Of a DNA stretch of 64,000 bases, positions 1 to 9,296 are shown in pieces. The position numbers and the translations under genes were made by a program. This DNA comes from Crocodylus rhombifer (taxonomy: Eukaryota > Chordata > Crocodylia > Crocodylidae). Within the stretch, counting starts at the first letter, position 1; each line of letters opens with the position of its first letter. The stretch covers positions 62,001 through 126,000 of the forward strand of contig JAVSML010019203.1 of NCBI GenBank assembly GCA_038503035.1, written 5' to 3'. Under the pieces are notes generated by a model, which was not told the DNA's origin, did not search any database, and worked only from the letters and a program-made list of their open reading frames with translations.

Positions 1-100
1 TCACAGTCTCCCAGCTATCCTTCAATGTTAGGTCTCTGACTTTGGCCAGTACCAGGTCCAGCAGTGCCTTACCTCTTGTAAGGCAACCCCCCAAAGAAAT
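1..100 (-). mobile_element. possible CR1 endonuclease-region fragment, cut by window edge
   Basis: The + strand wording (a 'ggccagtaccaggtccagcagtgcc' type phrase, split here by description only) resembles the reverse complement of the CR1 ORF2 endonuclease region, where the near full-length CR1 at 45.9-46.1 kb reads similarly (caccagatctagtatgg). The match is short and the left side is outside the window, so this is tentative. Confidence 0.3.
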
Positions 101-576
101 TTGATGTTTCTAAGATGCAAAACCAATCTTGCCAACAAAAATTTCAAAAAACACTTTAGTCAAAGCTTGAAAGCCACATTCATACTGCAGACACCTCATC
201 CGATGGACTCCAGGAAAACATCTAGTCAATAGTCCTGGAGACCACCAATAAGACTGTTGGGCTCAGTATCAAGAGAAACCAGGACTGGTTTGATGAAAAT
301 GACAGACATCCAAGCCCTTCCCACAAAAAAGAGGTCCTCATCAAGCCCTTCTAGCACAGCCAACTAGCCAAGAGAGAAAGGCGGCTAACCACCAGGCATA
401 TATCTCCCTTCAACAGAAATTGTGTGACATACAAAATGAATGATGGGCTACACTTGAAGAAAGAATTCAGCTGTATGCTGACAATGGAGGCACCATAAGC
501 TTCTATAAAGCACAGAAATCTGCCACCTTCCTGATCCAAAATCCACTGAGGAGCTCTGACAGCCAAACTTTATACA

Positions 577-888
577 TTGCAAAGAACTGTCATGGACCAA
601 TGGTCTGAGCACTTTCAAATTCTCTTTAGTGCTGAATGCACAGTACATGAGTCTGATATCAGCCAAATTAAGCGATTGCCTGTCAAGGAGAAACTAGATG
701 AGTGTCCTATGCTGGAAGAAACCTTCACCATTATTGATCAGATAAAAAGCAGTAAAGCCCCTGGAATTGATGGAATTCTACCTGAAGCCCTGAAATACAG
801 CAGTCCTTCTCTATACTCTAAGATCCATGAACTCTTTATAGTCTGTTGGGAGCAGGAGAAAATTCCATGGGATCTGTGTGATCTGTAA
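577..888 (+). pseudogene. LINE reverse transcriptase, N-terminal fragment
   Basis: An open stretch of 103 codons. The first ~20 residues (WSEHFQILFSAE) match the usual lead-in to LINE RTs; residues 59-66 are SKAPGIDG, the conserved RT block before the fingers; residues 85-100 (VCWEQEKIPWDLCD) correspond to the 'CW..GK.P.DW' block. The frame is lost at 889 and the next homologous segment (IITLYRNKGD-type wording near 885-915) is in another frame, so a small indel ended it. No function remains. Confidence 0.75.
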
Positions 889-1147
889 TCATCACCCTCT
901 ATAGGAATAAAGGCGATAAGTCAGACTGTTCCAGCTACCAAGGGATCACCTTTCTGTCCATCACCAGGAAGGTCCTAGCTAGAATCCACCTCAACAGGCT
1001 GGTGGCTACCATAGCAGAAGAGAAGAGGTCCTCCTGGAGAGTCAGTATGGCTTCAGAGAAAACACAGGTATGATAGATATGGTATTTGTGCTCAGACAAA
1101 TATAGGAAAATTGACAGGAGCAGAACAAAGGGCTGTACATCACTTTC

Positions 1148-1603
1148 ATGAACCTCAATAAGGCCTTTGACAGCCTCTGGAAGATTTGTGAGAAGTTTGG
1201 GTGCCCAACTAAGTTTCTTACCATGATTAGGCAACTCCATGACAGTTATTGTGGACAAGTCAAGTACAAGAACAGCCACTTGGATTCGTTCCTGATTTCC
1301 AATAGAGTTAAGCAAAGCTATATACTTACCCCTACCTTGTTCACCATTTTCTTCACTATGATGCTGCAGCAAGCATCAGACAATCTTGGGGAAGGTGACG
1401 AAGGTGTCAACATCCATTTTTGGGCAGATGGAAACTTTTTCAACCTCAGACAGCTACAGGTCTACACAAAGACCTCAAAACAGCTCATTTGTGAACTTCT
1501 GTTTGCATATGATTGTGCTCTGGAGGCCAACACCCAACATGATCTGTATCAACTGCTTGCTTTGCTACTGCAGCACAACACTTTGGACTCACCATCAGGC
1601 TGA
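1148..1603 (+). pseudogene. LINE reverse transcriptase, palm fragment with mutated catalytic box
   Basis: A 151-codon open stretch. Residues 1-9 (MNLNKAFDS) carry RT motif A, with the Asp replaced at the position normally 'D-x-x-K-A-F-D'. Residues ~55-70 (VKQSYILTPTLFTIFF) correspond to the conserved 'G.KQG..L.P.LF' block, with QG changed to QS. The FADD catalytic box at 1502-1513 reads F-A-Y-D, so the first catalytic aspartate of the pair is lost (gat to tat). The protein could not be an active polymerase even if the frame were intact. Confidence 0.8.
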
Positions 1604-1721
1604 GGAAGATTGAAATTTTTCATCAGCCAGCTCCATGCCAAACTTATGTACCACTGAAGATGACTATTGAAATGCTGTCAAGCAGTACACCTACCTAGGG
1701 AGTGTCATCTCATATGATACC

Positions 1722-2305
1722 ATGATTGACAAGAAGGTAGACAACAGATTCTCAAGAGTGCTTTCAGCAGACTCTCCAAGTGGGTCCAGAACAGTCACAG
1801 CCTATGAGCACAGATCAAAGTTAAGGTGTACAGAGCTGTTGTTATCTCCACCCTATTGTATGGTGCTGAGTCATGGGTCTTATATCACTGTCATGTGCTC
1901 CTCCTTGAGCGCTTCCATCAGTGCTGCCTCTGCACTGTTCTCAAAATCCACTGGCAGGCTTATGTCACCAATGTGGAGCTGCTAGAAAGGGCAAATACCA
2001 TCAGTATCAAGGCAATTCTCCTGGAGATTCAGTTGTAGCGGGCAGGCCACATGGCTCAAATGGATGACAAGAGCCCACCAAAGGCTGCACTATATGTGGA
2101 ACTGATGACTGGGAAATGTGATAGAGGGGCCTCATGTAAGTGCTTCAAGGACACCCTGAAGAGGTCCTTTTCTGCCTGTGGTATTGACCACAAAGTGTGG
2201 GAAACACAGGCTCCAGGCACAGAGGAGAAACCAAGCAACAAGCACTGCATCTCTCACAATACACATACAAATGGGAAAAGTGATTTAATCCCTAAATTTC
2301 ACTGA
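1722..2305 (+). pseudogene. LINE ORF2 C-terminal fragments in two overlapping frames
   Basis: Frame segments at 1722-1830, 1826-2038 and 2051-2305 together cover the region after the RT of the same LINE: a 'DKKVDNRFS' start, STLLYGAESW, a Cys-rich RFHQCCLCTVL segment, NVELLERA, then a GHMAQMDD and KCFKDTLKRS tail. These are typical of the C-terminal domain of this LINE group. The frame changes near 1830 and 2040 are small indels. Confidence 0.7.
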
Positions 2306-2320
2306 ATCCCGGTATTTAAA

Positions 2321-2380
2321 GTTAGAATCCACAGCATCTGTAATGGTGAGTGTCCCAGAGTTGGTAAACCAAGCTCACGG
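2321..2380. other. short stretch between LINE and LTR, no feature
   Basis: Sixty bases of ordinary composition. Its last five bases (cacgg) are the candidate left target duplication of the following LTR. Confidence 0.4.
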
Positions 2381-2488
2381 TGTCATGGTTGGGCGGCCAG
2401 GTGGTGGCGATTGGACACGAAACAGGCGGGATTTTTTAGCGTGGAGTTCTGAGACACGAAAACATAGTGGTTTCAAAACAGATGGAGA

Positions 2489-2494
2489 TTTATT
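2489..2494 (-). promoter_or_regulatory. candidate polyadenylation signal of the LTR
   Basis: Minus strand AATAAA, about 110 bp before the LTR's 3' end. It fits an R/U5 border if the LTR call is right. Confidence 0.35.
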
Positions 2495-3184
2495 TGACTT
2501 ACGCTTTTGACGGCATAGGTTGTGATGCTTGCTTCAGTTACAGTTTAAAGTTGCAAAAACAGAATGAACAAGAACAAAGGGGTCAGTTGGCCCACGAGGT
2601 TCCCCAACAAGCCCTTGCTTTCTAGCTGGAGCTAGATGCGGCTGCTTGTTGGTTAGTCTCAGTGTTGGTCAACAGCTCATAAAGGGTTGAACGAACAACA
2701 CGAACAATAGACAAAACTGTAATGCGTTGGAAAGAGCGAAGTGGTTGTGACGCCAGTCCGATGGACAACGGGTGGTCGAAGAGAAAGCCAAGGTCGAGAG
2801 CCGGGATGTGATGCAGCAGAAATCCGATCAGGGTGAATAGGGATGAGCCGGGTTGTAGTTGATGATGGATGCCGAGGTCAGTCAAAAAGCCAGGTAAGTG
2901 AAAGCCGGAATCAGTATTGAAGCCGCAAAGACGTAATCAAAATCGAGGTCGAGGTCAAAGCCAAAACAGTCCGGTGATCAGGAGAATCAATACAAGGAGA
3001 AATGAAATCGAGGGTATGAATTGTTGTGTGAGGTTGTGAAGAGAACCGGGGATTGAATCCCAATATCGCTCTCTGCCTCGCAGTCCCTGCTGAAAGCAGC
3101 CTCTGCTACAGGTAGCTCACGGTCTCTCACCACACTCTCACCAACGACGCCCACACAACCCACACCCAAGGTGGGGGCTCACAC

Positions 3185-3210
3185 ACTAATATAGCAGCCC
3201 CTTGACCAAT
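3185..3210 (-). promoter_or_regulatory. TATA-like box and inverted CCAAT box of the LTR
   Basis: Minus strand reads CTATATTAG (3186-3194), with ATTGG (reverse CCAAT) at 3206-3210, about 12 bp upstream. The spacing is shorter than usual for CCAAT/TATA promoters, so this is a candidate only. Confidence 0.35.
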
Positions 3211-3383
3211 CATGCTGCTTAGCTGTTAGAATTTTCTGGAACAATGATGTCATGCTCTTAGGGAACTCAGCATGCGTAAATTTGAGCTCTGTGTGGTAAC
3301 TGGGCACGTGGAGGACTGAAAAGTAGGTCACCGGTGATTGACAAGTCAACAGGTCACCCAGGAGGCACATGCCGGGCACACCG

Positions 3384-3950
3384 TGGAAACCTCCATGAGC
3401 CAGTGTTATCTGTGCATGACCAGATCCAACTCATGTGTTGCCAGCACTCATAAAATTTCTCTGGGACAGTGAGCTGTACTACAAATCTTGGCTTATCCCC
3501 ATCTTCTCTGGACTGAACAAGAAGCTTGTTTTAAATAGTTGTGTCTTCATCATCCCTCAGTCACATTTCCTAGATGCTTCCCACCAGTCCTCCTGTGTAA
3601 CATTTATAGTGCGTGCCATCCAATCCCTTTGTTTGGATTAGAGGAATAGATTAGATAATTCACTAGATTTCTTCCACCTCAAATTTCCATGGTTCTAAGA
3701 GGTGAGCAGTATTTAGTTAGGACTCATGTGGTTTCCATTCTGCACTCCATAAACACAATAATGGAAATTTTGAATTAGAAAATGGTGAGAAAAGCAGGAG
3801 AATGTTGATTGTGCAGCGTTCATCTGTGCCATTTAACCAGCTAGTTTATAAGATAAAAAATGTAACTCTCATCTTCCAAAGCATACACTACCTTTTCTAA
3901 TTGGTCATTTTTTAAGTTTCATTTTCAATGTTGTCTTTGCTTGAGAGGCA
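3384..3950. other. unannotated AT-rich stretch
   Basis: No coding signal, repeat end or RNA was recognised. The 68-aa frame at 3435-3641 has no domain character. Confidence 0.5.
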
Positions 3951-3952
3951 AA

Positions 3953-4045
3953 GTGGGTGTGACTACATGTGCATTTACTCCAGTCTAGATTTACTGTGAA
4001 GTAAACTACTGCACAGTAAGGGTTTTTGGTAGGTGTCTACACATG
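3953..4045 (+). repeat. inverted-repeat element end(s), 'GGGTGTGACTACATG' type
   Basis: TGGGTGTGACTACATG at 3954-3969 is the inverted match (one difference) of CATGTAGACACACCCA at 8999-9013. A second related string, GGTGTCTACACATGC, lies at 4031-4045. Similar 'TCTACA(C/T)ATG' ends recur at 37.5, 57.6, 61.6 and 62.5 kb. They look like termini of non-autonomous DNA transposons, probably hAT-like. Confidence 0.4.
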
Positions 4046-4985
4046 CAGGGATTAGAGAGAAGATTTAGTCCCAGTTCCCTGTAGCCCTGCATGAGCCCCT
4101 GCTTCCACCATGGGGAGCTCCAGGCTCCCCCTGGGTGCTAACCCAGGGGCTGGCAGGGATCACGGGGTAAGAAGAGGGGTCTCCTGACCCCAGGGGACTG
4201 CCTGCTGTTGGGGTAGGGGCAATGTACCCCTGCCCTGGCAGCAGGGAGATGTTGGCCCTGGCTCCCCAAATCAGAGCCACAGAGCTTGGAAAGAGCTGCA
4301 GGGGAGGGGCAGGTCATTCCACCAGTGGGGCAGCTAGCTTGCTGATAGCTGCCTCATTCATGGGTTGGGGCAGGGGACAGGGACCTACCCCACCCTTGGA
4401 GCTCTTTCCAAGCCCCGTACTTTGATCACCTGATTGAGGGAGGGGGCTGAGTCCTTTGCCTGACCAGGACAGTGCCTGGCCAGCCCTAGGCTGTACAGGG
4501 GATTCTGCATGTGCAGCCCAAAGCTGACGGGGGTCTGCCCAAAACAGAACAGTCCGCAACCACCTCCTGGTTGCAAGCTCCCAGCCCCTGCTGCACAATC
4601 ACAGTCAGGGATCAAGGGTTCGAAGCTCCCTGCTGCCAAGCATGCAGTGTGGGGGTTGGGGAGCTTGTTCCCAGCCTCAGCCCCACAAACACAGAGCTGG
4701 GGTGGGGGGGGGAGGGAAACAGGCTGGAGAGCTTGTTCCCTACCCCCCCGCCCAAATCTGTGCTCAGACCCTTATCTCCCAGGCCCTTATCTCTGACCGT
4801 GGAACTCAGGCTGGGAGATAAGCAATGCCCAGCAGTGGTCCCATGGTCTGCAAGGCTCAGGCCAGGGCAGGGTGACATAGGTCCAAGTCCCTGTCATTGG
4901 AGCCTGCCACAGCAGCAAGCAGCTCCCAGGAGGAGGGAAAAATCTCCTGGCCTCTGGTAGACAGATGACTGGGAGCAGATTTTGC
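4046..4985. repeat. GC-rich core, probably the interior of a non-autonomous DNA element
   Basis: Composition changes sharply to GC-rich, with G/C homopolymer runs and overlapping open frames on both strands (up to 149 codons). None shows protein character. Similar GC-rich cores flanked by AT-rich inverted ends occur at 23.5-24.0, 33.5-34.0, 34.6-35.2 and 37.7-38.4 kb, so the frames are best explained by composition. Confidence 0.4.
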
Positions 4986-4989
4986 TCTT

Positions 4990-6512
4990 GGTCAGACATC
5001 ACCAGAAAGGACTATGCTCAGGAATATAGGGGACTGTTAGGAAAGCCAAGGCAGAGATGGAACTGGGACTAGCAACCCAGATCAAGGATAACAAGAAATC
5101 CTTTTTTAAATATATAGGGGGTAAAAAGAAGGTTGCAGGTAATGTGGGGCCTCTGCAGGACACGCTTGGAAATCTGGTGGTCTCACCAGATGACAAAGCT
5201 AACATATCTAACAATTTCTTTGCCTCCATTTTTCTGAGCCGGGACCAGGTCATCCCCCCCACTGAGATCCTCGATGGTCCCAGGGGAGGTGCAGCCAGAC
5301 CCAGGGTCAGAGAGGACCTAGTCAGGGAACTTCTGGTGGGACTAGATGTGTTCAAATCAGCAGATCCTGATGATCTCCACCCCAGAGTGCTGAGAGAATT
5401 AGCAGAGGTCATTGTGGGACCCCTGACACAGCTTTATGAGCACTCGTGGGGCTCTGGTAAGGTGCCAGAGAACTGGAATAAGGCCAATGTGTTCCCCATT
5501 TTCAAAAAAGGGAGGAAGGAGGACCCAGGAAATTATAGGCCTGTTAGTCTTAGCTCAGTCCTGGGGAAGCTCTTCAAGAAAATTATCCAGGTGCACATCT
5601 GCGAGGGGCAGGCAGAGGAGAGTATGCTTAGGGGCAACCAACATGGATTCATTAGAGGCAGGTCCTGTCAAACCAACCTGGTGGCCTTCTATGACCAGGT
5701 CACAAAATCCTTGGATGCAGGTATCGTGGTGGACATAGTCTTTCTGGACTTTAGGAAGGCCTTCAACACTGTCTCTCATCCCATTCTCATTAAAAAACTA
5801 GGGGACTGTGGCGTCGACACCTACATAGTTAAATGGGTCACTAGTTGACTGGATGGCCACACCCAGAGAGTGGTGGTGGATGGGTCACTTTCGACCTGGA
5901 GAGATGTGGGCAGTGGTGTCCCCCAGGGCTCAGTCATTGGGCCCACACTGTTCAACATCTTCATCAGTGACTTGGACGAGCGGGTAAAAAGCACCCTGTT
6001 CAAATTCACAGATGACATTAACGTGTGGGGAGAAGTGGGCATGCTATAAGGGAGGAACAGGCTGCAATTGGATCTGGACAGGTTACAGGAGTGGGCGGAT
6101 GAGAATAGGATGAGATTCAACACTGACAAGTGCAGGGTACTGCACCTAGGGAGAAAGAATCAGCAACGTACCTACAGGCTGCGGAACTCCCCTCTCATCA
6201 GCACAGAGGCAGAATAGGATCTCGGAGTCATTATAGACTCCAAGATGTACATGGCCCGCCAATGTGGGGACAAGGTCAGAAAGGCTAACTGCACCTTGTC
6301 ATGCATCCACAGATGCATCATGAGCAGGTCCAAGGAGGTGATCATCCCCCTCTATATGACATTGGTCAGGCCGCAGTTGGAGTACTGCATCCAGTTCTGG
6401 GTGCTGCACTTCAGGATGTAGACAACATGAAGAGGGTCCAGAGGAGGGCCACTCACATGATTGGGGGCAGCAGGGCAGGCCCTATGAGGAGACACTACGA
6501 GACCTGAACCTG
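4990..6512 (+). mobile_element. CR1 LINE, ORF2 portion (left part of a split copy)
   Basis: The sequence runs through CR1 ORF2 from the linker (EMELGLATQIKDNKKSFFKYI) across the RT to PYEE-LRDLNL. Reading stops at codon CTG (6510-6512) and resumes at TTC (8450), because a second CR1 sits between. It is 5'-truncated, as is usual for CR1. Comparison with the minus-strand CR1 at 43.9-44.1 kb, which reads LRDLNLFSLHKRR without a break, fixes the junction. Confidence 0.9.
5057..5848 (+). pseudogene. CR1 ORF2 reverse transcriptase fragment
   Basis: A 263-codon open stretch that starts inside ORF2, not at a true start. In order: KDNKKSFFKYIGGKKK (residues ~10-25), SADPDDLHPRVLRELAE (~98-114), NKANVFPIFKKGRKEDPGNYRPVSL (~140-164), the QHGFI block, and motif A as FLDFRKAFNTVSHP (~229-242). 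A TGA ends it at 5846-5848 where W is expected. The same frame then continues to ~6420 with further in-frame stops at 6047, 6215 and 6419. The catalytic box at 6005-6016 reads F-T-D-D (A to T). All hallmarks are of a dead CR1 RT. Confidence 0.85.
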
Positions 6513-8449
6513 ACCTCCTGAGGCTAAAAAGGAAGGCCTACAAAGGATGGGAGGTTGGGATTCACCTCCAAGGAGGAATATTCTGCACTGGTCCGGTCCT
6601 GCAGGGAGCAAACCAGGAAAGCCAAGGCTGCAACAGAACTCCAACTAGCTTTGAGCATCAAGGACAATAAAAAGTCCTTTTTCAGATATGTGTGGAGCTG
6701 GAGGAAAAGCGAGGGCAAAATTTCGAACCCTGCTGAACCAGGTGGGACAACTGACAACTGATGCCCAGGAAAAAGCCAAACTATTAAATGAGTACTTTGC
6801 GTCGGTCTTTCATCAGTCCCATGGGACGCCCATGCCCGCTATGGGACAGGGAGGTCTGGGTGAGGGAGATCCCTTGCCCTTGTGAAGGAACACCTTGAGA
6901 AGCTGGATACCTTCAAGTCAGCCAGCCCTGACAATCTACACCCCAGGGTACTCAAGGAGCTGGTGAGCATCATAGCCCAGCTTCTGGCATGGTTCTTTGA
7001 AAACTCCTGGTGCTCTGGTGTAGTGCCAGAAGACTGAAAGAAGGCCAATGTGGGGCCTATCTTCAAGAAAGGAAGGAAAGTGGATATGGCTAACTATAGG
7101 CCCATCAGCCTGACTTCTAACCTGAGGAAGATCTTAGAAAAGTTTACTAAAGAGGCCATCCTTAATGGACTGGCCAATGCCAACATCCTAAGAGACAGCC
7201 AGCATGGGTTTCTTTTGGTAGGTCTTGCTTGACCAATCTCATTGCCTTCTATGACCAGGTGACCTATTACCTGGACAAGGGAGAAGAGATTGATATATAT
7301 ATCTTGACTTCAAAAAAGCCTTCGATCTGGTATCCCATGAGCACCTCTTGGCGAAACTAGCCACTTGTGGCCTTGGGTCCACCATGAGCTGCTGGCTCCA
7401 TGGGAAATTGGCTCCGTGGTCAAACCCAGAGGGTAGTAATTGACATAAGTCAATCATCACGGTGTCCTGTGACCAGTGGGGTCCCCCAAGGATCTGTCCT
7501 TGGACCCATATTGTTCAGCATCTTCATTAATGATGTGGACATTGGAGTCAGAAGTGGACTGGCCAAGTTCGCCGATGACACCAAACTTTGGGGCAAAGCA
7601 TCCACACCAGAAGACATGAGAGCGATCCAGGCTGACCTTGACAGGCTCAGGAAATGGGCGGATGAGAACCTGATGGTGTTTAACACTGAAAAATGCAGGA
7701 AAATGTGGAGCATCCTTATAGGCTCGCAGTGCTACACTGACTAGCGCTATAGAAGAAAGAGACTTGAGGGTCATGACTGACCACAAGATGAGCATGAGCC
7801 TGCAATGCAATGCTGCGGCTAATAAAGCAAGCAAAACTCTGGCTTGCATCCATAGATGCTTCTCAAGCAAATCCCGGGACATCATTCTCCCCTTGTACTC
7901 AGCCTTGGTGAGGCTGTAGCTGGAGTATTGCGTCCAGTTTTGGGCTCCACCATTCAAAAAGGATGTGGAGAAGCTTGAGAGAGTGCAGAGAAGAGCCATG
8001 TACATGATCAGAGGTCAGGAAAACAGACCTTATGACAACAGGCTGAGAGACATGGGACTCCTTAGCCTGGAAAAGCGCAAGGCTCAGGGGTGATCTGATG
8101 GCCACCTATAAGTTTATCGGGGTGACCACCAGTATCTGGGGGAACATTTGTTCACCAGAGCACCCCAAGGGATGACTAGGTCGAACAGTCACAAACTCCT
8201 GCAAGACCGTTTCAGGCTGGACATAAGGAAGAATTTCTTTACTGTCCGAGTCCCCAAGGTCTGGAACAGTCTGCCATCGGAGGTGGTTCAAGCACCTACA
8301 TTGAACACCTTCAAAAGTAAATTGGATGCTTATCTTGCTGGGATCTTATGACCCGAGCTGACTTCCTGACCTATGGGCAGGGGGCTGGGCTCGATGATCT
8401 TCTGAGGTCCCTTCCAGCCCTAATGTCTATGAAATCTATGAAATCTATG
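6513..8449 (+). mobile_element. second CR1 LINE inserted into the first
   Basis: Starts in ORF2 upstream of the RT (LKRKAYKG ... TSKEEYSALVRSCREQTRKAKA) and runs to a CR1-type 3' end with the short tandem tail tctatgaaatctatgaaatctatg at about 8425-8449. Its 3' 370 bp closely match the separate copy at 39.1-39.5 kb, so it belongs to the same subfamily. It has several frameshifts, but its RT catalytic box is still F-A-D-D at 7568-7579. It lies precisely between codons of the host CR1. Confidence 0.9.
6555..7744 (+). pseudogene. CR1 ORF2 reverse transcriptase in shifted frames (inserted copy)
   Basis: Open segments at 6555-6761, 6688-6885, 7050-7232 and 7400-7744 are consecutive pieces of one CR1 ORF2. 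They carry the IKDNKKSFFRY linker, PIFKKGRKVDMANYRPISLTS, the QHGF block, and [26 protein letters not shown] followed by FADDTKLWG (7568-7594). Frames change near 6750, 6890, 7230 and 7290. The motif-A region ('LDF-KAFD', near 7300-7330) is frameshifted, so it is inactive despite the intact FADD. Confidence 0.8.
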
Positions 8450-8835
8450 TTCAGCCTCCACAAGAGAAGGCTGAGAGGCGATTTGGTGGCCATCTGCAAA
8501 CTGGCCAATGGAGACCAGCAGACAATGGGAGAGTCCCTGTTCTCCTGAGCACTGCTGGGAGTAACAAGGAATAACGGCCATAAGTTGATGGAAAGTAGAT
8601 TCAGGTTAGATATCAGGAGGCACTACTTCACAGTCAGGGTGGCTAGGATCTGGAACCAACTTCCAAGGGAAGTAGGTACTCGCTCCTGCCCTGGGGGTCT
8701 TCAAAAGGAGGCTAGATAGACACCTTGCCAGAGTTGTTTGACCCCACCATTCTTTCCTGCCCATGGCAGGGGAGGTGAACTTGATGATCTGCTCAGGTCC
8801 CTTCTGACCCTATCAATTATGAAGCTCTGTATATG
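8450..8835 (+). mobile_element. CR1 LINE 3' part (right part of the split copy)
   Basis: Resumes exactly where the left part stopped, with FSLHKRRLRGDLVAICKLANGD, the 3' end of ORF2, and continues into the CR1 3' end ('gatctgctcaggtcccttctgaccc'-like wording split by the row). No clear terminal octamer repeats remain. Confidence 0.85.
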
Positions 8836-8879
8836 AGTGCTTCAGTGCCATGACTAATACTGACTAAATCTGCTGCTTG

Positions 8880-9014
8880 CATTTTCAGGCAGCAAATTTT
8901 CTCAGTATTAGGGAAGTTACTGAAAAGTAAGCATGTGTATGCACAGACACAAATGCTTACTTTGCATTAAACTATGCTAATGCAAAATTAAGTGTTTCAT
9001 GTAGACACACCCAT
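8880..9014 (-). repeat. inverted-repeat element end paired with 3953
   Basis: Ends in CATGTAGACACACCCA, matching the start at 3954 in inverted orientation. If the pair belongs together, a DNA element was split by the GC-rich block and both CR1s. No 8-bp target duplication is visible, so the pairing is uncertain. Confidence 0.35.
8925..8962. repeat. short palindrome AAGTAAGCAT...ATGCTTACTT
   Basis: Arms 8925-8938 and 8949-8962 are inverted copies (13 of 14 bases) around a 10-base loop. It lies in the element end next to the inverted-repeat terminus at 8999-9013. Confidence 0.5.
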
Positions 9015-9291
9015 TAAGTAGCAATTTAATCTACATTCACAGCAGTTGCAAAAATAAGAACCCCAGCAAAAGAATAAGCCACTCTGTTTCAGGGCTTCTA
9101 AGCTTGTCAGTTTCATCTGTTATCGTGAAAACCAAAGGAAACTAAACTAGTGCTTTCAAAGTCTATCACATTATCAGAAATTCTGTATCACAAAAGTATT
9201 ATACTGAATAATTAGTGCATTGTACAGTTTTTGCAAAGAAGACATAGATATTAAAAATCTAAATAGTCATTGTGAGCAATAGATACTTTAA

Positions 9292-9296
9292 AACTA
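9292..9296 (+). repeat. 5-bp target site duplication, left copy
   Basis: aacta directly before the TG of the LTR; the right copy is at 10475-10479. Confidence 0.75.

Larger units (their letters stand above)
110..2320 (+). mobile_element. decayed non-LTR retrotransposon (LINE) ORF2 remnant, clade unresolved
   Basis: Fragments in several frames read in order through a LINE reverse transcriptase: a linker region (about 280-570), an RT N-terminal part with SKAPGIDG at 751-774, a QYGFRENTG segment near 1045-1070, a 'DLTKAFD'-like palm block near 1145-1175, a degraded catalytic box at 1502-1513 and a C-terminal region with LLYGAESW near 1850 and RAGHMAQM-like wording near 2035-2060. This order and the C-terminal 'LLYG-E-W ... 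GH' wording belong to an RTE/jockey-type group LINE and differ from the CR1 copies in this window. Many stops and frameshifts show that it is long dead. The clade could be settled only by alignment. Confidence 0.85.
2381..3378 (-). mobile_element. probable solo LTR of an LTR retroelement
   Basis: Read on the minus strand, the 998-bp unit begins TGCCCGG and ends CATGACA, so it has TG...CA ends. It is flanked by cacgg (2376-2380) and caccg (3379-3383), a 5-bp duplication with one mismatch. On the minus strand a CCAAT-type box and a TATA-like box lie near the start and an AATAAA near the end, in the order expected of a U3-R-U5. The unit is far denser in CpG than its surroundings, suggesting a fairly young insertion. 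No internal gag/pol, primer-binding site or second LTR is visible, hence solo. The short U3 (~200 bp) is unusual, so another element class is not excluded. Confidence 0.5.
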
